Origin: an uncultured Lachnospiraceae bacterium
GTDB lineage: Bacteria; Bacillota_A; Clostridia; Lachnospirales; Lachnospiraceae
NCBI GenBank assembly: GCA_910587905.1
Contig: CAJUOF010000033.1
Span: forward strand, 1 to 5,031
Direction of reading: 5' to 3'
Length of the DNA: 5,031 bases
The notes under the pieces were generated by a model. That model saw nothing but the letters and a program-made list of their open reading frames with translations. It was not told the DNA's origin and did no database searches. Positions 1 through 4,737 of the stretch are shown one piece after another (the stretch's first letter is position 1; each line of letters opens with the position of its first letter). The position numbers were made by a program, and so were the translations under genes.

Positions 1-31
1 ACTCTTTCCCTACACGACGCTCTTCCGATCT
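1..31 (+). other. Illumina sequencing adapter remnant (artefact)
   Basis: These 31 bases match the 3' end of the Illumina TruSeq universal / read-1 adapter, ending in GCTCTTCCGATCT, exactly as I remember that sequence. They are therefore a library artefact left at a contig end, not phage DNA. The adapter has no stop codon in the frame of the downstream gene and would translate as LFPYTTLFRS directly joined to the LysM protein, so an automatic caller could produce a chimeric protein. Real sequence begins at about base 32. Confidence 0.97.
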
Positions 32-379
32 GGGGCGTATGGGAACATCGAATACTCCATCACCTTCGTGCAGAAAAAACCTCTGGTGATCTACACGACG
101 AATGAACTAAAAATAGCGAATTTCGTCAAGAAAACCAAGCCAAGGAATGATTCGGCAGGGGCTTCGGCATCCGGCGGCAACAGAAGCTACACGGTGGTTG
201 CCGGGGACAATCTCTGGAAGATAGCGAGGAAGTTTTACGGAGGGACCGGCTCTGACTGGCGGAAAATTTATAACGCCAACAAAGACGTGATTGAAAGTAC
301 GGCCAGGCGGAGGACGGGAAAAAGCAGCAACAACGGCTGGTGGATCTTCCCGGGGGAAGTGTTCACCATACCGCCATAA
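32..379 (+). CDS. xkdP: LysM-domain phage tail/baseplate protein (XkdP-like), 5' end missing
   Basis: This is the C-terminal 115 residues of a LysM-containing tail protein of the PBSX XkdP type, thought to sit at the tube-hub junction of the baseplate. The frame is open from base 32, just after the adapter, and ends at TAA 377-379. A GTG at 68 lies inside the conserved segment (GNIEYSITFVQKKPLVI reads straight across it), so it is an internal valine and not a start. A Ser/Gly/Ala-rich linker (bases about 146-184) leads to one LysM domain at bases 188-373: YTVVAGDNLWKIARKFYG, then WRKIYNANKDVI, and a closing PGEVFTIPP. Full XkdP-type proteins run to roughly 200 residues or more, so about half is lost. 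In a tail protein the LysM fold more likely holds a structural contact than binds peptidoglycan; that role is inferred from the family. The family call is firm; the symbol marks the PBSX positional counterpart. Confidence 0.88.
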   Translation, partial: GAYGNIEYSITFVQKKPLVIYTTNELKIANFVKKTKPRNDSAGASASGGNRSYTVVAGDNLWKIARKFYGGTGSDWRKIYNANKDVIESTARRRTGKSSNNGWWIFPGEVFTIPP

Positions 380-384
380 GGAGG
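378..384 (+). promoter_or_regulatory. Ribosome binding site for the hub gene
   Basis: AAGGAGG overlaps the stop codon of the LysM gene and stands 4 bases before ATG 389. The overlap suggests translational coupling. No promoter is seen between the two genes. Confidence 0.75.
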
Positions 385-388
385 CAGC

Positions 389-1390
389 ATGATCGACTTA
401 TCTAAGATTAGGTATCGTGTCGTGATCCTGGATGGGAAGGGCAACCAGTACAACATCAAAGATTACGTGCAGAACCTTGGGTGGGAAGAAAACGAGAATG
501 AAATCTCGGTACGGTCCTCCTTTACAGTGATGAACGACAAAACCTCGAAGGGATATCTGTCAGACATCATTGCGCCGGGATGCCTGGTTGGTATTTTTGC
601 GACGGACGGAGGCTCCCTGGACGAGGAGGTTGCCAGAGGGTATGTGGAAACCTGGGATCTGATTGAAAAGAATAACGGCCAAAGCCTGAAATGTACTGCC
701 TATGACGAGCTTTACAGGCTGCAAAAGAGCCAGGATAACCGATATTACCCTTCCGGCACGGGCACGAAGTCCGCCCTGCAGGGGATTTTTGATGATTGGG
801 GGATCCCCCAAGGCAGCTATGCGGGCCCCAACGTTTCCCATGGCAAAACCGTGTATAACAACCGGTATCTGTCCGACATCGTGCTGGAACTGCTGGACGA
901 TGCAGGCAAAAAAGGCGGAGAGAAGTGCATTGTGAGGGCGGCTAAAGGATATGCCAGCGTGATCCCGAGAGGGAGCAACAAAACGGTGTACGTGTTCCAG
1001 GCAGACGGCACGCAGTCCTTCAGCCAGTCGGTCAGCACGGCGGACCTCATTACCCGGGTCCGGGTGGTCGGTCAGGCGGACGATGACGGGAACCGGAGCG
1101 TGGAGGCCACCCTTGACGGGGAGACCAGATATGGGATCCGGCAGCGGATCTATACCAGAGGGGCGGAGGAAAGCTTAAGTGATGCAAAGTCAGCCGCCCA
1201 GGAGATTCTTAACGGGGAGGGGAAGGTCAAAAAAGAAATGACGGTGCAGAGCCCGGATGTCCCGTCTATCCGCAAAGGCGACCTTGTCTATGTCAGGAAC
1301 GGTTCGGGGGCTGCCTATTACTACGTAAAGAGCATCCAGCACAATGCGGATGCCTACAGCATGACCATGGAGATAGAGACGACAGGATAA
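389..1390 (+). CDS. xkdQ: Phage baseplate hub protein (XkdQ-like, gpD/gp27 role)
   Basis: This 333-residue protein matches the XkdQ/YqbQ family, the Firmicutes counterpart of P2 gpD and T4 gp27. Such proteins form the ring joining the tail tube to the spike. Visible family features are the N-terminal beta-rich half with WEENENEISVRSSFTVMND (about residues 32-50), the segment LKCTAYDELYRLQKSQDNRYY (about 100-120), DDWGIPQGSY (about 135-144), and a C-terminal half with VRVVGQADDDGNR and SIRKGDLVYVRNG. The length is normal for the family. ATG 389 is preceded by a good Shine-Dalgarno and leads straight into the conserved start MIDLSKIRYRVVI. It follows the LysM gene by 9 bases and precedes the DUF2577 gene by 12, the PBSX order. 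No lysozyme or peptidase domain is fused to it. Hub function is inferred from family and position. Confidence 0.9.
   Translation: MIDLSKIRYRVVILDGKGNQYNIKDYVQNLGWEENENEISVRSSFTVMNDKTSKGYLSDIIAPGCLVGIFATDGGSLDEEVARGYVETWDLIEKNNGQSLKCTAYDELYRLQKSQDNRYYPSGTGTKSALQGIFDDWGIPQGSYAGPNVSHGKTVYNNRYLSDIVLELLDDAGKKGGEKCIVRAAKGYASVIPRGSNKTVYVFQADGTQSFSQSVSTADLITRVRVVGQADDDGNRSVEATLDGETRYGIRQRIYTRGAEESLSDAKSAAQEILNGEGKVKKEMTVQSPDVPSIRKGDLVYVRNGSGAAYYYVKSIQHNADAYSMTMEIETTG
796..811. repeat. Perfect 16-base palindrome inside the hub gene
   Basis: TTGGGGGATCCCCCAA is its own reverse complement. It lies wholly within the hub reading frame and encodes the DWGIPQ segment, which looks like a conserved part of this family, so protein constraint may explain most of it. 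As RNA there is no loop, so a hairpin could form only by opening the central pairs. No T-run follows, so it is not a terminator. Confidence 0.6.
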
Positions 1391-1398
1391 GAGGTGAT
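1389..1398 (+). promoter_or_regulatory. Ribosome binding site that places the DUF2577 start at 1403
   Basis: AAGAGGTGAT differs at one base from the ideal AGGAGGTGAT and is followed by four bases and ATG 1403. The J-like gene at 2144 has the same geometry. The in-frame GTG 1394 and ATG 1397 fall inside this site and are therefore unlikely starts. Confidence 0.75.
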
Positions 1399-1402
1399 GG
1401 AG

Positions 1403-1678
1403 ATGGAAGGATTTGACGGGCATCCGGGGACGTCCAGGCTGGCGAGGATCCTGAGCCAGAGGATGAAAAAGGAGAATGAGGCCCCGCTGGTCATGGATTT
1501 CGGGGAGATTCAGGCGAACGGGAGCCTGGTGACCAACACCTTCCCGCTGCCGATCCCGAAAGGGGACTATTCCCTGTGCGGGAGATTAAAGGAAGTGGGG
1601 GCCGGAGCCGGCAGCCGGGTCCTTGTAGCGTGGGTGCAGAATGAGGCCGTAGCCATAGACCTGATCGGGAGATCGTGA
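1403..1678 (+). CDS. xkdR: DUF2577 family baseplate protein (XkdR-like)
   Basis: This small protein of 91 residues belongs by sequence and position to the DUF2577 family (PBSX XkdR). The C-terminal half shows the expected small beta-barrel pattern: a strand with PLVMDFGEIQANGSLV, a short turn with PIPKGDYSLCGRL, then GSRVLVAWVQNEAVAIDLIGRS, the typical 'vLVaw..n.avvid' ending. The N-terminus is a short basic helix (RLARILSQRMKKE). It lies between the hub gene and the gp25-like gene, the slot that holds the spike gene V in P2-like phages, so a spike or hub-plug role is possible but is my inference. I chose ATG 1403 because of the ribosome binding site spacing; starting at GTG 1394 would add three residues. 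Its TGA stop overlaps a GTG in the frame of the next gene. Confidence 0.82.
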   Translation: MEGFDGHPGTSRLARILSQRMKKENEAPLVMDFGEIQANGSLVTNTFPLPIPKGDYSLCGRLKEVGAGAGSRVLVAWVQNEAVAIDLIGRS

Positions 1679-1683
1679 GGAGG
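1678..1683 (+). promoter_or_regulatory. Ribosome binding site that places the DUF2634 start at 1693
   Basis: AGGAGG begins on the last base of the DUF2577 stop codon and stands 9 bases before ATG 1693. The in-frame GTG 1675 lies upstream of this site, overlaps the preceding stop, and has no comparable site of its own, so ATG 1693 is preferred. Confidence 0.7.
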
Positions 1684-1692
1684 GAAGGGAAA

Positions 1693-2130
1693 ATGTCGGG
1701 ACCACTTTTTCCGGTGGCGGACGTACCGGAATTTATACCTGAGAACAGCAGCTACGACATGGACTATAAGTACAGCGTGAAATGGGATCCGGAAGCCGGG
1801 GATTTCGTCCGGGACGGGGCGAACCGTGTGGTGGGGTGCGACGGAATGGAGGCTTTTGCTACCTGGTGCTACAAAACGGTCCAGACGGAGCGCTATTGCT
1901 GCCTGGCCTATCCGGATTCCATTGGCACGGAGATGGGGCGTGCCATGGCTTATGACGACGAAAAACTTGTAGAGTCCATGGTGGAACGGACGATCACGGA
2001 CGCCCTCATGGTGAATCCGAGGACCGAGGACGTCTATGGGTTTGCTTTTACCTGGGATGGGGACGTGATGCACTGTTCATTTCAGGTAAAGGGAGTCGGC
2101 TTGGATCAAGAGATAGCAATGGTTATCTGA
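1693..2130 (+). CDS. xkdS: DUF2634 baseplate wedge protein (XkdS-like, gp25-related role)
   Basis: This 145-residue protein matches DUF2634 (PBSX XkdS), regarded as the counterpart of T4 gp25 / P2 gpW, the wedge component that starts sheath assembly. The family signature is clear: KWDPEAGDFVRDG (about residues 30-42), then G51-M-E-A...W58-C-Y-K61...T65-E-R-Y68, followed by YPDSIGTEMG. The 'EA..W..K...TERY' core is the most diagnostic part. The length is normal for the family. It is cysteine-rich for such a protein (C49, C59, C69, C70, C128), including a Cys pair after TERY; I know of no functional meaning for this. It is read from ATG 1693; a GTG at 1675 would add six residues but fits the ribosome binding site less well. 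The next gene starts 13 bases after its stop. Confidence 0.87.
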   Translation: MSGPLFPVADVPEFIPENSSYDMDYKYSVKWDPEAGDFVRDGANRVVGCDGMEAFATWCYKTVQTERYCCLAYPDSIGTEMGRAMAYDDEKLVESMVERTITDALMVNPRTEDVYGFAFTWDGDVMHCSFQVKGVGLDQEIAMVI

Positions 2131-2139
2131 GGAGGTGAT
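2130..2139 (+). promoter_or_regulatory. Perfect ribosome binding site for the baseplate J gene
   Basis: AGGAGGTGAT is a full match to the usual anti-Shine-Dalgarno complement of Firmicutes. It starts on the last base of the upstream stop and sits four bases before ATG 2144. The in-frame GTG 2135 is part of this site and is not a credible start. Confidence 0.85.
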
Positions 2140-2143
2140 AAAA

Positions 2144-3262
2144 ATGCAGCCAGAATTTGTAAAGCCGCAGTTCATGGAACATACCACGGCGGAGGAAATC
2201 CATCAGCGGATGATGGAGAACCTTCCCGGCGACATCGACGACATGCCGGGCGGGTTTCCTTATGATTTCACCATGCCGGCCGCACTCGAAAAGGAGGAGC
2301 TTATCAATTTTCACCTGATGCGGGCGTTGATGGTCGCCTTTCCGCAATATGCCTGGGACGAATGGCTGGACCTGCACGGGAAGCAGGTGCGCCTGGAAAG
2401 GCACCCGCCCGGGAGGGCGTCCGGAAAAGCGGAGGTGTCCGGAAAGGCGGGAACAAAAATAATGGCAGGCACCGTGTTTTGCACGGAGGCGACGGAAGAC
2501 GGGCCATCCATCGAATTTGCCGCACAGGAGGATGCAGAGATCGGTGAGGACGGTACGGTCCTGGTGCCGGTGTCCGCCGTGGAGGGCGGCACGGGCTCCA
2601 ATGTGGCGGCCGGCACCGTGACGTTCATGGCAAAGCCAAACAGGCATGTCACGGAGGTCAATAATCCGGAGCCGATCACGGGAGGGACGGATCCGGAGAG
2701 CGATGATGATTTTTATGACCGGATTGCTACAGAGTATGAAAACAGCAGGACTTATATCGGCAATGACAGTGATTACATCCGTTGGGCGAAGGAGGCGGGG
2801 GCCGGGGACTGCATCGTGATCCCGGCCGCCGAAGGGCCGGGGACGGTCAGGCTGGCGCTGGTGGACGCCAACGGCCGGCCGGCGAACGAGGCACTGGTGG
2901 AGGCGGTGTATGACCACATCGTGTCGCCGGAGGACAGGAGCCGGCGACTCCTGCCGACCGCCTGCGCCAGGCTGGTGTGCGTGCCGTCCACGACGGTGCC
3001 GGTGGACTTCATCATCACCGGGCTCCTGTTTGACGGGACGACGAGCTTGGCACAGATCCGGATCGACTTTGCGGAAGCGGTAAAAGCGATTTACGCCGCT
3101 GCAAAACAGACCAACCTCCTGCGATATAACGACGTCCGGCCGATCATTTCGAATATTTCCGGCGTACTGGATTTCGACGTTTTCTTCATAAACGGAGAGA
3201 TGGAAAACATACCGCTTGACGCCGAAGAGTACCCGGAGACGGGCACTCTTGATTTCAGTTAG
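2144..3262 (+). CDS. xkdT: Baseplate J-like wedge protein (XkdT-like)
   Basis: This 372-residue protein is a baseplate J family member (P2 gpJ, PBSX XkdT; related to T4 gp6), which forms the wedge ring that opens when the tail contracts. The order of motifs fits the family: an N-terminal helical part with WDEWLDLHGKQVRLER (about residues 71-86), a beta segment with SGKAGTKIMAGTVFCTEA (about 99-116), GTGSNVAAGTVT (about 139-150), the signature GGTDPESDDDFYDRI (180-194), WAKEAGAGDCIVIPAAEGPGTV (about 204-225), and a C-terminal domain ending in a proline- and acid-rich tail. The length is usual for the Firmicutes group. ATG 2144 is set by a perfect ribosome binding site. Part of the gene (rows around 2820-2940) is very GC-rich, one 60-base row reaching about 80% by hand count, without any break in the frame. 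It lies between the gp25-like and YmfQ-like genes, matching both PBSX and P2 order. Confidence 0.93.
   Translation: MQPEFVKPQFMEHTTAEEIHQRMMENLPGDIDDMPGGFPYDFTMPAALEKEELINFHLMRALMVAFPQYAWDEWLDLHGKQVRLERHPPGRASGKAEVSGKAGTKIMAGTVFCTEATEDGPSIEFAAQEDAEIGEDGTVLVPVSAVEGGTGSNVAAGTVTFMAKPNRHVTEVNNPEPITGGTDPESDDDFYDRIATEYENSRTYIGNDSDYIRWAKEAGAGDCIVIPAAEGPGTVRLALVDANGRPANEALVEAVYDHIVSPEDRSRRLLPTACARLVCVPSTTVPVDFIITGLLFDGTTSLAQIRIDFAEAVKAIYAAAKQTNLLRYNDVRPIISNISGVLDFDVFFINGEMENIPLDAEEYPETGTLDFS
2417..2452 (+). repeat. Imperfect 18-base tandem repeat in the J-like gene
   Basis: Two adjacent 18-base units (2417-2434 and 2435-2452) agree at 14 positions and encode ASGKAE and VSGKAG. Glycine-rich strand-turn pairs are usual at this point in baseplate J proteins, so this may be a small local duplication kept by the fold. 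Confidence 0.55.
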
Positions 3263-3263
3263 G

Positions 3264-3270
3264 GGGGAGG
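3264..3270 (+). promoter_or_regulatory. Closely spaced ribosome binding site for the YmfQ-like gene
   Basis: GGGGAGG directly follows the upstream TAG stop and ends only 3 bases before ATG 3274, tighter than at the other genes of the block. The preceding G-run allows pairing in a shifted register with more space. No other start in this frame lies between the stop at 3260 and ATG 3325. Confidence 0.6.
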
Positions 3271-3273
3271 TCC

Positions 3274-4278
3274 ATGGAGAAAATCAACCTGGAAAATTTC
3301 CCTTCCAGTGAGAGTGCGAAAGCAATGCTCAGCTATGTGTCAGATGGATTTTATGACAGGTCTTATGTTGGCAAATGGCTCTTCCAGGTCATGGGGGTCG
3401 AGTATGACAAGGTGCGGGAAATAGTCTTGGACCTGCCGGACCAATTCTTTCCAGAGACGGCCACGTGGGGCCTGGAATACCACGAGAGGAAATGGGGACT
3501 GCCCCCGTGCCCGGCCCTGTCCGCTTTGGAGCGCAGGAAGAGGATCTTCCAGAAGCGGGACTCCGTGGCACCGATGACGCCCCATGCGATGGAAGGGCTT
3601 TTAAAGACGGTGACGGAATTCAAGGTATACGTGCAGGATGGCCATGACGGCGCTTTCTTTGCCCAGAAGCCATATCTGGGGATTTCCCATCCCAATGAAT
3701 TCAAGGTCATTCTGGAAGGGGATGGGGATGCGGAAATCGGGGAGATACGCAGGCTGCTGGACCAGGTGAAACAGTCCCATACGGTGTATTTCCTGCTGTA
3801 TTATAAAAGCTATTTTTTCATGGTTCCTGTGAGCTATGAAAATGTGGTACGTGCAAAGCTGGAGCTCTGGCCACGCCCCAAAAACAAGGACCTGTTGCTG
3901 GACGGCAGACGGAAGCTTGACGAAGGCTGGAGGCTGAATGGATACGATCTGGACAATTATGTGGATTATTACTCCACGAATGTGGCTGCGGCATGCGGAG
4001 TGGAGAGGAAGGCCGATGATCCCCATGCGTGCGTTTTGGCGAAAAGCCGGCTGGAGCTTGCCATTCCGGCCCTCCATGCGAATGCGGCACATGTGGGGCC
4101 GGAGCTTTGGATGCGTCCTCCGGACATGGACCATCACCCGGCAAACGTGTCTGTCTCAGGCAGGATGGAAATCAAGGTCGGAAGCTCTGTGGCACACGTC
4201 GTGGTGGACATCCGTCTGGACGGACGCTGGCATCTTGACGGCGGGAGGAAACTGAGCGGAGGGCCTTACGATTTATGA
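3274..4278 (+). CDS. xkdU: DUF2313/YmfQ-like baseplate protein (XkdU-like) with C-terminal extension
   Basis: Residues 1 to about 178 match the YmfQ/DUF2313 family (PBSX XkdU, role of P2 gpI), which links the baseplate wedge to tail fibres. Diagnostic features are the stretch ATWGLEYHERKWGLP (63-77), RRKRIF (87-92) and the end of the domain at SHTVYFLLYYKSYFF. XkdU itself is about 190 residues; this protein has 334, so about 150 residues are added. The extension contains two copies of a motif, LDGRRKLDEGWRLNG (209-223) and LDGRWHLDGGRKLSG (315-329), and two LELW/ELWMRP-like segments (about 196-202 and 267-272). I recall similar LDG-type repeats from other Firmicutes phage tail proteins, where they appear to be short beta modules, but I cannot name a domain for this one. 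ATG 3274 follows the J gene stop by 11 bases. The first half is a firm call; the function of the extension is unknown, with fibre docking the most natural guess. Confidence 0.85.
   Translation: MEKINLENFPSSESAKAMLSYVSDGFYDRSYVGKWLFQVMGVEYDKVREIVLDLPDQFFPETATWGLEYHERKWGLPPCPALSALERRKRIFQKRDSVAPMTPHAMEGLLKTVTEFKVYVQDGHDGAFFAQKPYLGISHPNEFKVILEGDGDAEIGEIRRLLDQVKQSHTVYFLLYYKSYFFMVPVSYENVVRAKLELWPRPKNKDLLLDGRRKLDEGWRLNGYDLDNYVDYYSTNVAAACGVERKADDPHACVLAKSRLELAIPALHANAAHVGPELWMRPPDMDHHPANVSVSGRMEIKVGSSVAHVVVDIRLDGRWHLDGGRKLSGGPYDL
3898..3942 (+). repeat. LDG motif, copy 1
   Basis: Encodes residues 209-223 of the YmfQ-like protein, LDGRRKLDEGWRLNG. It matches copy 2 at 4216-4260 in 9 of 15 residues, with the L-D-G-R...L-D-x-G...L-x-G frame kept. 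The copies are 273 bases apart and the DNA has diverged. Confidence 0.7.
4216..4260 (+). repeat. LDG motif, copy 2
   Basis: Encodes residues 315-329 of the YmfQ-like protein, LDGRWHLDGGRKLSG, and stands almost at the C-terminus; only GPYDL follows. Copy 1 is similarly followed by YDLDN, which hints that a somewhat longer unit was duplicated. Confidence 0.7.
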
Positions 4279-4293
4279 CTGACGATTTTTAAG

Positions 4294-4301
4294 AAAGGTG
4301 G
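4294..4301 (+). promoter_or_regulatory. Ribosome binding site that places the fibre-adaptor start at 4310
   Basis: AAAGGTGG stands 8 bases before ATG 4310. The in-frame GTG 4298 is inside this site, so it is unlikely to be the start. Confidence 0.65.
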
Positions 4302-4309
4302 ATAAGACG

Positions 4310-4699
4310 ATGGAAAAAGCAGTGGCAACCAAGATCGGGAGAAGGAAGCTTTGCATGGCGCACGCCGGGGACGCTTCCCTTCCGGCGATTGTGAAAATGG
4401 CGTTTGGAGACGGCGGCATGGGGGAGGACGGCGTGGAGAGGAAGCCCACGGGCGACGAGACGTCCCTGTATAACGAGCTACTCCAGAAAGATTTGGACGG
4501 GCACATGTATCGGGAGGGCTCGGATCAGACGACGGCCGTGTATACGGCCACGCTCGGCGCAGGGGAATGCACGGGGAAATATATCTCGGAGATCGGGCTG
4601 ATTGATGCGGATGGCGACATCGTGGCGATCCGGACATTCCTCCCGATGGGCAAGACGGAGGACATCCCCCTGGTTTTCGACATGGATGAAATCTTTTGA
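4310..4699 (+). CDS. Stand-alone tail-collar-fibre N-terminal domain protein (DUF3751-like)
   Basis: This 129-residue protein resembles the N-terminal attachment domain of phage tail fibres (tail-collar fibre family, DUF3751, P2 gpH type). Family features are an early strand with Lys/Arg then a small-residue turn (RRKLCMAHAGDA), the MAFGDGG motif at residues 30-36, and the highly typical ISEIGLIDADGDIVAIRTF at 92-110, followed by a lysine-containing loop and a final hydrophobic strand. In most phages this domain is the first part of a long fibre; here it ends in its own TGA with no fibre shaft. It should be the baseplate adaptor to which a separate fibre or tip protein binds, which is inference. 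The next gene starts 38 bases later in another frame with its own ribosome binding site, so this is not a simple frameshift break. ATG 4310 is chosen over GTG 4298 from the ribosome binding site position. Confidence 0.82.
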   Translation: MEKAVATKIGRRKLCMAHAGDASLPAIVKMAFGDGGMGEDGVERKPTGDETSLYNELLQKDLDGHMYREGSDQTTAVYTATLGAGECTGKYISEIGLIDADGDIVAIRTFLPMGKTEDIPLVFDMDEIF

Positions 4700-4722
4700 C
4701 CCATTTGATTTGGAAAAAGCAG

Positions 4723-4729
4723 AAAGGAG
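4723..4729 (+). promoter_or_regulatory. Ribosome binding site for the last gene
   Basis: AAAGGAG stands 8 bases before ATG 4738. It supports the start of an open frame that runs off the window end. Confidence 0.75.
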
Positions 4730-4737
4730 AAGGTTGG

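Noticed and set aside
68..379. GTG 68 as the true start of a 103-residue LysM protein
   Set aside because: The frame stays open upstream to base 32 with family-like residues (GNIEYSITF), and no ribosome binding site precedes base 68. The gene is cut by the sequence end.
1567..2073. Antisense frame of 168 codons opposite the DUF2577 and DUF2634 genes
   Set aside because: It spans the boundary of two well-supported sense genes and shows no recognisable motif; it is a composition shadow.
2872..2881. CGGCCGGCCG palindrome as a possible terminator or operator
   Set aside because: It is inside the J-like reading frame in a very GC-rich stretch where such symmetry is common, and no T-run follows.
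2123..2917. Long antisense frame of 264 codons opposite the baseplate J gene
   Set aside because: It lies entirely against a firmly identified gene. The predicted protein is rich in His, Arg and Pro, as expected from antisense reading of GC-rich codons, and resembles no family I know.
3601..4137. Antisense frame of 178 codons opposite the YmfQ-like gene
   Set aside because: There is no family resemblance, and the sense strand codes throughout for a recognised protein with a repeated motif in its extension.
4279..4309. Short gap with a T-run (ATTTTTAAG) as a possible terminator
   Set aside because: No stable stem precedes the T-run, and the next gene's ribosome binding site follows at once; it is an ordinary intergenic gap.
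4700..4737. Frameshift joining the adaptor and the last gene into one fibre gene
   Set aside because: The adaptor ends in a complete domain, and the last gene has its own well-spaced ribosome binding site and ATG. Nothing in the 38-base gap resembles a slippery site.
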